Of a DNA stretch of 64,000 nucleotides, positions 20,018-29,080 are shown one piece after another. Positions within the stretch are counted from its first letter, which is position 1. Each line of letters begins with the position of its first letter. The translations under genes were made by a program, and so were the position numbers. Source of the DNA: an uncultured Alphaproteobacteria bacterium (GTDB lineage: Bacteria; Pseudomonadota; Alphaproteobacteria; HIMB59; GCA-002718135); the NCBI GenBank assembly GCA_902614395.1, contig CACMKW010000001.1, positions 28,489-92,488 on the forward strand, given 5' to 3'. Under the pieces are notes generated by a model. It saw nothing but the letters and a program-made list of their open reading frames with translations, had not been told where the DNA came from and ran no database searches.

Positions 20018-23000
20018 ATGAGAGTCTTTGTTATAACTTTTCTTGTCTTATTTTATTCATGTCTTGCATGGGCAGAGCTTCCAAATGGGAATGTAACAAT
20101 TGCAGGTGATATTTCAATTAGCTCTAATACTCAAACGATGACCATCCACCAACAATCAAACCAGGCTATTATTGAATGGAATAGTTTTAATATCGGGGAA
20201 AATAATACTGTTACCTTTCAACAACCATCAACTAGTGCCAGCGCACTTAATAGAGTTATCTCTGGTAATCCTACAACACTAGCCGGTGCTTTAAATGCCA
20301 ATGGTAAAGTTTTTGTGGTGAATGAAAACGGTGTCTACTTTACACCAACTGCAACAATCAATGCGCATTCGTTTGCTGCCTCTACACTTTCTCTCTCCAA
20401 TGAAAATTTTCTTAATAATATTTTTTCTTTTAATTCTTTAAATCAATCATCCCTTCAATCAATTATTAATAAGGGATCGATCACGACATTAGATGGAGGC
20501 TTTACTGCTCTACTAGGCGGTGCGATCAATAATGAAGGGACCATTAATGCCAACCTTGGAAAACTTGGTCTTGGCGCGGGAAAAGAAATCACCTTAGATT
20601 TAAGTGGAGACAAATTTTTACAAGTAGCGGTGCCAATAGAATTGGCCACGACTATTCTTGATGACGAAAATAACGATGTTAAAGCTCTCATTCAACATGC
20701 TGGATCTTCTAATGCTCACACTATAGATATTGATATTGGATCAGCTAAAACAGCATTAAACAACGCCGTGTTCATTCCTGGTAATCTTGTTGCCACAACA
20801 GCTTCACAAGAAAATGGTGTTATTACTCTTGGAGGAAGTACGGCGCCTATTAATGTTTTAGGAAACATGACTGCAAAGGAAGGTCTCGTTAATATTGATG
20901 CGGGTTTAATCTCTTTTACTGGAAAGGTAGATGTATCAGGTGAAGATTCAGGTAATGCTAAGTTTGCATCGATAGGTAATATCTATCTTGATGGATCCAT
21001 TGATGCATCATCAACAGTGGTACAAGGAGGTAATATTACTCTTTCGTCATCAAATAAAATTATACAAACATCGAATAGCACTTTAGACGCCTCTGGAACA
21101 GAAGGAGGAGACATAAATATTAGTGCAAAAAATTTTGAAACATCAGGAAATATTATAGCTGCAGGTTTGAATGGTGTGGGAGGACGACTTGATATTGAAG
21201 CAAGCAGTAAAGCAACCCTTTATACATCAAACCTTGATGCGAGTGGTACTAGTAGAGGTGGTTTAGTAAGAATTGGTGGTGCGTTTCAAGGAAGTAATGA
21301 TCTAACACGGACAACAGCACAAGAAGAAACATTTATTAATCGTTGGGGAATTCTTCCAAGTATGAAAAATGCACAATTTGTTTTTATAAACAAAGGCGCT
21401 ATCATTGACGTTGCTTCTAGTAATGGTGATGCAGGCACAGCAATCATTTGGAGTGATCAAGAAACAACGATGCTGGGAAAAATTCTTGCTACAGGAACAA
21501 TAGGCGGGTCAGTTGAAATATCATCAAAGGATACACTTCGTCATATTGGACTAAATGATATTTCAATTAGTGCTGGTGGTCATTTACTATTAGATCCTAA
21601 AAATATTACTATCGGGGATGTTGGCACCTCAAAAAATTGGACATATCAATCAATAATAGATAGTTCTGCTAATAGTGCAGTCGACTTGACTAGTTTTAAT
21701 ATGGCAAATGATGATCAATTTGGAATGTCCGGTGTAAGATTAAGCGGAGATGGAACAAAACTTGGTGTACTTTCACGGCTTGACGATGGCTATAATGATA
21801 GTAGCAATAATTATCCAGCTCTTTATTTATTTCAGTTTAGTGACACAAACTTTTCCAATCCAACTCTTAGAGGTATTATAGGTAAAGGTTATGATGCTTT
21901 ATCAGGTACTCATCCTGGCAGTTTAGATTTTGAATTTCCATCAAATGATCCTTATCCGGTTCAGTTTGATTTAGATTATGATGGTGATCGTCTGGTATTA
22001 GGAGCACCAATACAAAACGCCCCCGGTAAAGCGGGTTCTGTCTATACTATTAAATTTGACGATACTAATTTTACTAATCCAACCATTGTTGGGCATATCT
22101 CCGAGACTCCTAATGCAGCCTACAGTCAAAATTTACAACTACTAGATTTATTTAACCAGGGATTTGGAGGTGGGATCGCTCTTAATTCTGATGGATCAAG
22201 AATGGCAGTAGCAGTGCTTGAAGGTATTCATTTAATTTCATTTAGTGATACAAATTTTACATCTCCCACAATAACAAGGGTACTCTGGGCTGAGAGTTCA
22301 AGTACACCATATTCATATAATTCTACTTTCCCCATAACGAGTATTAATTACCATACATTAGGTGGTAATATACCATATAATTTGAATTTAACCGATGATG
22401 CCACAGCTCTTTCGTTTACAGGTTCTGAAAATAATATAGTTACTTTCTCAGATAATAATTTTTCTAATCCTTCACTTGCTCTTCAATTTAAACATGATTG
22501 CTCATCGTGTACTGGTAATAATAATATTAGCTTCGATGCCCCTGCTGGCGGAAATCGTGGCGTTCGTGCTCATGCGTTAAGTGGAGACGGACGCACTCTT
22601 TTAATATCATCTAACACATCAGGTGATTATATAATTAAAGCGTACGGTTTTAGTGATACAAGTTTTTCAAACCCAACATTAATTTCCTCATTTTATGCTT
22701 TGAATGGTGCAGATGTACAAAAAATGGCTTTAAGTTCTGATGGTTCCAACCTTGCTTTAGGATATACAAGTGGAGGTGTAGAATTATTGACGTCATCTAA
22801 TTATCTTGATGGTACAGCCTATACTGAAGATTCCAGTAGTGATATTACAATTAGTGTGGATGCGCTTGAAGCTCTTCTTGATACCAATGTGAATGTGACA
22901 CTTCAAGCGAACACCGATATTATAATTAACACACCCATTACAACAACTGGCACAGGAACATTAAGTCTGCATGCTGGACGTGATGTTGATATTAATAAGT

Positions 23001-23743
23001 CAATTAGTACTTCTGGCAATTTAGCAATTATTGCCAGTGACACGAGTGCTAATAATGTCGTGAGTGCGCAGCGTGATAGCGGAACCGGTGATATTTTAGC
23101 GGCCTATGAAAGTGATGGAACAACATCTATAAGTTTATCGGCAAGTGATTTAGATATAACACTTAATAACGGCAGTGGTGTGAGTAATGCCAGTATGGGG
23201 AACATTGAACTTGCTACTATTACGGCTACAACAGGAACACTGCAATCAGCCAACTTTAGTGGTTCGGGAGCAGCTGTCAGTGATAAAGCGCACGATGGCA
23301 CAACGTCAGCAACAGTTGCTACAACGGGATCTGTTTCAGGATTAACGTTAGTTGGTAGTGACTTAGCACTTGTAAATACAGCCGCATTCACATCAGCAAC
23401 TATTGGTGCGGCAAAAGATGCAATAGTGGATTATGATCTCAGTGGCTATTTAAGTAGTGCTATGGATGTGACAGATACAAGTAGTACTGCTATTACCGAG
23501 AGTGTCACAGCAGCTATAACTGGGACAAGTTCGAGCAGTTCTTCAATCGAAAATAATAATGTAGAAGTGACCAGTAATGATCAAACAGAAATTGTGGAAA
23601 ACATGATTGGAGACATTAACAAAATTGTTCCTTTCGTATCTGTAGACGCTATAGTTGGATCAAATATGTCCCTTCAATTAGCAAGAGAAGCCAACATACA
23701 ATCTGCTCCAAATACTGAAGGTTTAGGTTTTCAAAGTCTATAA
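20018..23743 (+). CDS. TpsA-type exoprotein with filamentous haemagglutinin N-terminal (TPS) domain (tpsA1)
   Basis: Signal peptide then LPNGNVTIAGDISISSNTQTMTIHQQSNQAIIEWNSFNIGENNTVTFQQPSTSASALNRVISGNPTTLAGALNANGKVFVVNENGVYF; degenerate FG-GAP-like repeats; YDG-like segment KAHDGTTSATV. Confidence 0.92.
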   Translation: MRVFVITFLVLFYSCLAWAELPNGNVTIAGDISISSNTQTMTIHQQSNQAIIEWNSFNIGENNTVTFQQPSTSASALNRVISGNPTTLAGALNANGKVFVVNENGVYFTPTATINAHSFAASTLSLSNENFLNNIFSFNSLNQSSLQSIINKGSITTLDGGFTALLGGAINNEGTINANLGKLGLGAGKEITLDLSGDKFLQVAVPIELATTILDDENNDVKALIQHAGSSNAHTIDIDIGSAKTALNNAVFIPGNLVATTASQENGVITLGGSTAPINVLGNMTAKEGLVNIDAGLISFTGKVDVSGEDSGNAKFASIGNIYLDGSIDASSTVVQGGNITLSSSNKIIQTSNSTLDASGTEGGDINISAKNFETSGNIIAAGLNGVGGRLDIEASSKATLYTSNLDASGTSRGGLVRIGGAFQGSNDLTRTTAQEETFINRWGILPSMKNAQFVFINKGAIIDVASSNGDAGTAIIWSDQETTMLGKILATGTIGGSVEISSKDTLRHIGLNDISISAGGHLLLDPKNITIGDVGTSKNWTYQSIIDSSANSAVDLTSFNMANDDQFGMSGVRLSGDGTKLGVLSRLDDGYNDSSNNYPALYLFQFSDTNFSNPTLRGIIGKGYDALSGTHPGSLDFEFPSNDPYPVQFDLDYDGDRLVLGAPIQNAPGKAGSVYTIKFDDTNFTNPTIVGHISETPNAAYSQNLQLLDLFNQGFGGGIALNSDGSRMAVAVLEGIHLISFSDTNFTSPTITRVLWAESSSTPYSYNSTFPITSINYHTLGGNIPYNLNLTDDATALSFTGSENNIVTFSDNNFSNPSLALQFKHDCSSCTGNNNISFDAPAGGNRGVRAHALSGDGRTLLISSNTSGDYIIKAYGFSDTSFSNPTLISSFYALNGADVQKMALSSDGSNLALGYTSGGVELLTSSNYLDGTAYTEDSSSDITISVDALEALLDTNVNVTLQANTDIIINTPITTTGTGTLSLHAGRDVDINKSISTSGNLAIIASDTSANNVVSAQRDSGTGDILAAYESDGTTSISLSASDLDITLNNGSGVSNASMGNIELATITATTGTLQSANFSGSGAAVSDKAHDGTTSATVATTGSVSGLTLVGSDLALVNTAAFTSATIGAAKDAIVDYDLSGYLSSAMDVTDTSSTAITESVTAAITGTSSSSSSIENNNVEVTSNDQTEIVENMIGDINKIVPFVSVDAIVGSNMSLQLAREANIQSAPNTEGLGFQSL
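20291..20370 (+). repeat. 80-nt direct repeat copy 1 (tpsA1)
   Basis: ttaaatgccaatggtaaagtttttgtggtgaatgaaaacggtgtctactttacaccaactgcaacaatcaatgcgcattc; identical to 24032-24111. Confidence 0.93.
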
Positions 23744-23749
23744 GCATTT

Positions 23750-26700
23750 ATGAAAAATGCTTTTATTTTTCTTCTCACTTTTCTCTTTCTAGAAACACAA
23801 TTCGTCTACGCTGCCTCTCTTCCAAGCGGGGAAAATATTATCTCCGGGGATATTTCTGTCAGTTCATCACAAAATTCCATGACGATTACCCAGTCTTCCG
23901 AACAATCAATTATTGAATGGACGAGTTTTGATATTGGGGCACAAAATAGTGTAACCTTTAATCAACCTTCTGTTAATGCAAGTGCTTTAAATAGAGTTGT
24001 CTCAGGAAATCCAACAACGCTTGCTGGCGCATTAAATGCCAATGGTAAAGTTTTTGTGGTGAATGAAAACGGTGTCTACTTTACACCAACTGCAACAATC
24101 AATGCGCATTCCTTTGCTGCCTCCACGCTGGCTTTATCCAATGATGATTTTCTCAATAATAAATTTTTATTTAAAGCAGATAATGTAAATAATATTTTTT
24201 CTTCTATTATTCATAAAGGTTCAATTACTACTTTGGATGGAGGTTTTACTGCTCTCTTAGGTGGCGCTATTAATAATGAAGGTACGATTAATGCGAACCT
24301 TGGTAAAATTGGAATAGGGGCTGGAAAAGAAATTACGTTAGACTTGAGTGGTGATAAATTTTTACAAGTAAGCATTCCATTTAGTGAAGCGATAACGTTA
24401 CTCGATCAAAATGCAGAAGAATTAAATACCATTATCAATCATGCAGGAACATCAACGGCAAATAGAATAGACATTGATGTTGGTGCTGCCAAAAATGTTG
24501 TTCAGCGTGCTGTTAACATTCCAGGAAATCTTGTTGCAACTACGGCTTCACAACAAAACGGTGTCATTACTCTTGGTAGTGGAAGTGACATTGTTGTTGC
24601 AGGAAACTTAACGGCAAAAGAGGGTGGCAACATTAATGTTGAAGGAGACTTTTTATCTTTTGGAGGAGAAGTTGATGTATCTGGAACAAATGCAGGCGCA
24701 ATAAATTTAAATAGTTCTGGAGAAATTGCTTTGGGAGGAACTTTAAATGCTTCTTCTACTAGTAATGATGGCGGTGATATAAATACTAAATCACAGTATA
24801 AAATTGTGCAAAGTTACGGCAGTGAAATTAATTCATCAGGAAATACCAATGGTGGTGATATTCTTTTATCCTCACCAAATATTATGTCTTCGGGGTCAGT
24901 TTCCGCAAAAGGAAACCAACAAGGTGGATACATTGATATAGAATCAGAGGGGTATATTCGATTATTATCCTCTAAGATTGATGTAACAGGTAATACCCAA
25001 GGTGGTTTAGTTCGTATTGGTGGAGAGTTTCAAGGCAATAATAATTTAACAAGAACGGAAGAACAACAAAATGTTTTTGTTGATAGATGGGGTGAAAGAC
25101 GATCACTGACAAATGCAAAAACAGTTTTAGTCTCGGACGGTTCTAGTATTGATATATCATCCTCAAATGGAAAAGCTGGTACCGCTATTATTTGGAGTGA
25201 TCAAGAAACAACTATGCTTGGAAATATTCTTGCAACAGGAACAACAGGTGGCGCAGTTGAAATTTCTTCTAAAGATACCTTACGTCATGTGGGCTTATCA
25301 AATGTTAATATATCAGACGGTGGTCATTTATTACTTGATCCAAAAAATATAACTGTTGGAACAGGCGTAACATCACAGAATTGGATCTATCGTGGTTTGA
25401 TTGGACATGATTATGAAGCCGCAACGACAACAAATGTTAATGAAGCAAACTTGATAATAGCAGATAATTTTGGAACAGATGTTACGATTAGTGATGATGC
25501 TACTTTAATGGCAGTTGGAGCAAGAAAAGGGGATGGATTTAGCGATGCATCTTCGGATTCTGGTGAGGTATATTTGTATAAATTTGATGATGGTGATTTT
25601 ACGAATGCTACACTTATAGGCCGTATAGGAAAGGGATATACGGGAAACAACGACTTAGACATCAGCTCTATTGGCAAAGCTGATAAATTTGGACGATCTG
25701 TATCTTTTGATAGCACGGGATCACGATTAGTAGTTGGCGCTACGGGTGATGATGGTAATAATAATAACAGTGTTGCTAATGCAGGTGCGGTTTATTTAAT
25801 TACATTTACAGATAACAATGGCAATGCATCAACTAATTTTGAAAATCCTGAACATGTTGGTACAATAGGTTATGGTTATACTAATAATAAGGATGTAGAT
25901 TTATCGAAGCAGGGAGAAAATAATGCCCCTGTTATTGAGGCATCTGATTTATTTGGAGTAAGTGTAGCTCTTGATGGTGATGCTGATGTTTTGGCAGTTG
26001 GTGTCTTTGGTGATGATGGTTATGATGAGAAAGGTTCAGGTGCTGCAAATACAATAGAAGATTCTGGATCAGTTTTTATGATTTACTTTGATGATACAGA
26101 TTTTACGGGTGGTAAAGTCGTATCTCGAATTGGTAATGGTTATACACATGATGATAGTTCTAGTTGTTATTTAAATATTACATGTGCATCATTTTCAAAA
26201 GATTTTAATACACGGGATCATAGCGATCTAATACAAAAAAAGAATGATCGTTTTGGTTTTGGTGTAACGATAAATCATGACGGATCTTTACTTGCAGTAG
26301 GAAGAATAAATGATGATGGTAAAGATGATTCAATAAATAATGTTGGAGCTGTTAACTTATTTAAATTTACGGATGCTGGTAGTATTGTTTCTGCTAAAAC
26401 AGGAAAAGCTACTTATGTTGGAACTATTGGCTATGGTTATGATTACCTAGATACCAGTGATGAAAATGAACATTCAGTAACGCATGAACGAAATGATTTA
26501 TTTGGAAGATCGGTGGCATTTGATAAAGATGCTAGTCATTTAGCTGTTGGTTTTAATGATAAATCATCTCCGGATACGCCTAGTATTGGAAAGCCTGGTG
26601 CTGTACATTTATATACTTTAACTGCTGATTTAGCATCAGCAACTTTAGAAGCAACCGTTGGTGATGGTTATACTGTTGGCAAAAATGTAAATTTATCTGA

Positions 26701-29080
26701 CTACATGGATGCAAAAGATATTTTTGGAACAGGTGTAGATTTGAATGAAACGGGCAGTCGTCTTGTTATGTCAAGTATGCACGCTAATGGGAGCGGTAAT
26801 TTAAAAGATAATAGTGGTGAAGTAATGTTTGTTAAATTTAGTGATACCAATTTTTCTGATGGTGAATTTTCTGGAATAGTTGGTAGTGGCTATACTGGTG
26901 CTGGAGGTATCTTAAAAGATATTGAGAGTCCTCTAGATAACAATGACCAATTTGGTAGAGGTATATCTTTGGATCGTGATGGTAATAGAATGGCTGTAAC
27001 ATCAACTCTGGATGATGGTGGCGGCACCAGTACCGATGCTGGAGCAGTATATTTATTTACATTTGGAAAAGATTTTTCTAATCCTCAACACATAGGAACA
27101 ATTGGAAAAGGTTATACAGGAAACAACGATTTAGATTTAACTGATTTAATTAATAATGATAGAGCATGGCGAGTAGCATTAGATGGAGACGGTGACAGAT
27201 TAGCTTTATCACAATACCGAGCTACTTATGGAAATGTTGATTCTGGAGCTGTTTATTTAATTACATTTACAGATAGTAATGGTAATCCATCAACTGATTT
27301 TGAAAATCCTGCCCAAGTTGGCACAATTTCAAAAGTTGGAAGCGGTAGCTCAAAAAGTAGTGATTTATCAATAAGTAATTTAGGAGCGGGTGATATATTT
27401 ACTGCAGTGGCTTTATCTGATGATGGATCACAACTTGTAGTTGGCGCTCAAAAAGATGATGGAAAAGAGAATAACAAAACCGACACAGGAGCAGTATATT
27501 TAATTACATTTACAGATAGCAATGGTAATGCATCAACTGATTTTGAAAATCCTGCCCATGTTGGCACAGTAGGATTTGGGTATAACGATACTACTACTAA
27601 AGATGTTGATATGACTGCATATTTAGATGATAATGATCAATTTGGTGGTCATCTTGGATTAACAAAGGATGGTAAAATTTTAGCTGTTGGAGCACAAAAC
27701 GATGATGGTTTTGGCAATGGTGTTGATAATGGAGGTGCAGTGTACCTTATCGAATTTGATGATTCAAATTTTACAGGTGGAGAGCTCAGTGCACGCATAG
27801 GAAATGGTTATAGTGGAGAAAGGAATTACGATACGTCAAGTATTTCTGGTTGGAAAGCAGCTCAAGTAGCTATTGACGGTGATGGAAACCGTCTAGCAAT
27901 TGGTCACCATAATGAAGAAGTTGTCCGTGTATTTGGTTTTGAGGATACATCTTTAAATGGAGCTAGTTTACAATTTACTATCGGAATTGGTCAAACTGGT
28001 AGCAACTCGGTTAATGCTGCTTCTCACGGAGTAGTAGTTGATGATGGATTTCCAAATGTTATAGCTTTGGATGATACAGGAACATTAATGGCTGTAGGAT
28101 CAACTGGAGATGATGGACTTAATAATGATGCAACAGATGCGGGAGCAGTATATTTATGGTCTGATACAATTATCCAAGGAGCTACATCTTATACAGATTT
28201 TGCAAGTGATGATGTAGTTATTAACAAAACAGAATTAGAGGAATTTTTAAATAACGGTGTTGATGTTACCCTTCAAGCAAACACAGATATTACGATTAGC
28301 TCTGCTATTACTGTTACAGGAACTGGAAATTTAAATCTTCATGCAGGAAGAGATGTAAACGTTAATAGCAATATTAATACAGCAGCTGATCTAGACATTA
28401 TTGCAAGTGACACAGATAATAATAATGTTTCTGATAGTGATAGAGATGCTGGAGCAGGAGATGTTGTTGCTAGTTCCGCAAGCTTAACAGCAGATGATCT
28501 CAGCATACAACTTTTGGATGGCGGCACATTAACAAATGCTAGTATGGGAGATATTAATCTATCTACTGTCACCGCTACGACAGGTACTCTAATTTCAGAT
28601 AATTTTTCAATATCAGGGGCTAGCGCTGACGATAAGACATATGATGGAACTACATCAGCTACAGTTAGTGGAGGAACAATATCAGGTTTAAATTTAACAG
28701 GTACTGATCTTTCTATTAATTCTACAGGCAGTTTTTTAACTGCAGATGTTGGAAATAATAAAGAGGTTACAATTAATTATGAACTCTCAGGTTTTACATC
28801 AGGTAATATTACTATTGAAGATACAAGCGGATCTTTAGAAACGGTTCCACTTGCTAGTATTCTCAGTGGTTCTAAAACTCCCCCACTTCCAGGAGTAGCA
28901 CCAGATGAAGAAAAAGAAAAAATCGTTGTTCAAGAAAAGATTAATCAAGATGTTTTTGACGATGTATCACGAATAGTATCTTTTATCTCTGTAGATGGTG
29001 CGTCTAATGCCGCTTTAATTCAAAGTGAATTCATTACATCATTTCCTCAGGTAGATGCGATTAGCTTACAGAGATTATAA
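23750..29080 (+). CDS. TpsA-type exoprotein with TPS domain and about 12 FG-GAP-like repeats (tpsA2)
   Basis: Same TPS domain as the upstream gene; repeats of the type DxFGxSVxxDxxGxxLxVGAxxDDG...GAVYLxxFxD...VGTIGxGYT; KTYDGTTSATV YDG-like segment. Confidence 0.92.
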   Translation: MKNAFIFLLTFLFLETQFVYAASLPSGENIISGDISVSSSQNSMTITQSSEQSIIEWTSFDIGAQNSVTFNQPSVNASALNRVVSGNPTTLAGALNANGKVFVVNENGVYFTPTATINAHSFAASTLALSNDDFLNNKFLFKADNVNNIFSSIIHKGSITTLDGGFTALLGGAINNEGTINANLGKIGIGAGKEITLDLSGDKFLQVSIPFSEAITLLDQNAEELNTIINHAGTSTANRIDIDVGAAKNVVQRAVNIPGNLVATTASQQNGVITLGSGSDIVVAGNLTAKEGGNINVEGDFLSFGGEVDVSGTNAGAINLNSSGEIALGGTLNASSTSNDGGDINTKSQYKIVQSYGSEINSSGNTNGGDILLSSPNIMSSGSVSAKGNQQGGYIDIESEGYIRLLSSKIDVTGNTQGGLVRIGGEFQGNNNLTRTEEQQNVFVDRWGERRSLTNAKTVLVSDGSSIDISSSNGKAGTAIIWSDQETTMLGNILATGTTGGAVEISSKDTLRHVGLSNVNISDGGHLLLDPKNITVGTGVTSQNWIYRGLIGHDYEAATTTNVNEANLIIADNFGTDVTISDDATLMAVGARKGDGFSDASSDSGEVYLYKFDDGDFTNATLIGRIGKGYTGNNDLDISSIGKADKFGRSVSFDSTGSRLVVGATGDDGNNNNSVANAGAVYLITFTDNNGNASTNFENPEHVGTIGYGYTNNKDVDLSKQGENNAPVIEASDLFGVSVALDGDADVLAVGVFGDDGYDEKGSGAANTIEDSGSVFMIYFDDTDFTGGKVVSRIGNGYTHDDSSSCYLNITCASFSKDFNTRDHSDLIQKKNDRFGFGVTINHDGSLLAVGRINDDGKDDSINNVGAVNLFKFTDAGSIVSAKTGKATYVGTIGYGYDYLDTSDENEHSVTHERNDLFGRSVAFDKDASHLAVGFNDKSSPDTPSIGKPGAVHLYTLTADLASATLEATVGDGYTVGKNVNLSDYMDAKDIFGTGVDLNETGSRLVMSSMHANGSGNLKDNSGEVMFVKFSDTNFSDGEFSGIVGSGYTGAGGILKDIESPLDNNDQFGRGISLDRDGNRMAVTSTLDDGGGTSTDAGAVYLFTFGKDFSNPQHIGTIGKGYTGNNDLDLTDLINNDRAWRVALDGDGDRLALSQYRATYGNVDSGAVYLITFTDSNGNPSTDFENPAQVGTISKVGSGSSKSSDLSISNLGAGDIFTAVALSDDGSQLVVGAQKDDGKENNKTDTGAVYLITFTDSNGNASTDFENPAHVGTVGFGYNDTTTKDVDMTAYLDDNDQFGGHLGLTKDGKILAVGAQNDDGFGNGVDNGGAVYLIEFDDSNFTGGELSARIGNGYSGERNYDTSSISGWKAAQVAIDGDGNRLAIGHHNEEVVRVFGFEDTSLNGASLQFTIGIGQTGSNSVNAASHGVVVDDGFPNVIALDDTGTLMAVGSTGDDGLNNDATDAGAVYLWSDTIIQGATSYTDFASDDVVINKTELEEFLNNGVDVTLQANTDITISSAITVTGTGNLNLHAGRDVNVNSNINTAADLDIIASDTDNNNVSDSDRDAGAGDVVASSASLTADDLSIQLLDGGTLTNASMGDINLSTVTATTGTLISDNFSISGASADDKTYDGTTSATVSGGTISGLNLTGTDLSINSTGSFLTADVGNNKEVTINYELSGFTSGNITIEDTSGSLETVPLASILSGSKTPPLPGVAPDEEKEKIVVQEKINQDVFDDVSRIVSFISVDGASNAALIQSEFITSFPQVDAISLQRL
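24032..24111 (+). repeat. 80-nt direct repeat copy 2 (tpsA2)
   Basis: Identical to 20291-20370; identity resumes for 11 nt after one mismatch. Confidence 0.93.
25460..28160 (+). repeat. About 12 tandem FG-GAP-like repeats (roughly 60-100 aa each) within tpsA2
   Basis: Recurring DxFG..V..D..G..L.VGA..DDG...GAVYL..F.D; strongest nucleotide similarity between units at about 25791-25860, 27253-27325 and 27495-27569 (ITFTDsNGNaSTdFENPahVGT). Confidence 0.85.

Noticed and set aside
25149-25352. 67-aa plus-strand ORF inside tpsA2
   Set aside because: Out-of-frame within a strongly supported coding sequence; no signal or family resemblance.
25460-28160. CRISPR-like or satellite repeat array
   Set aside because: The periodicity is in-frame protein repeats with variable length and no conserved spacer/repeat pattern.
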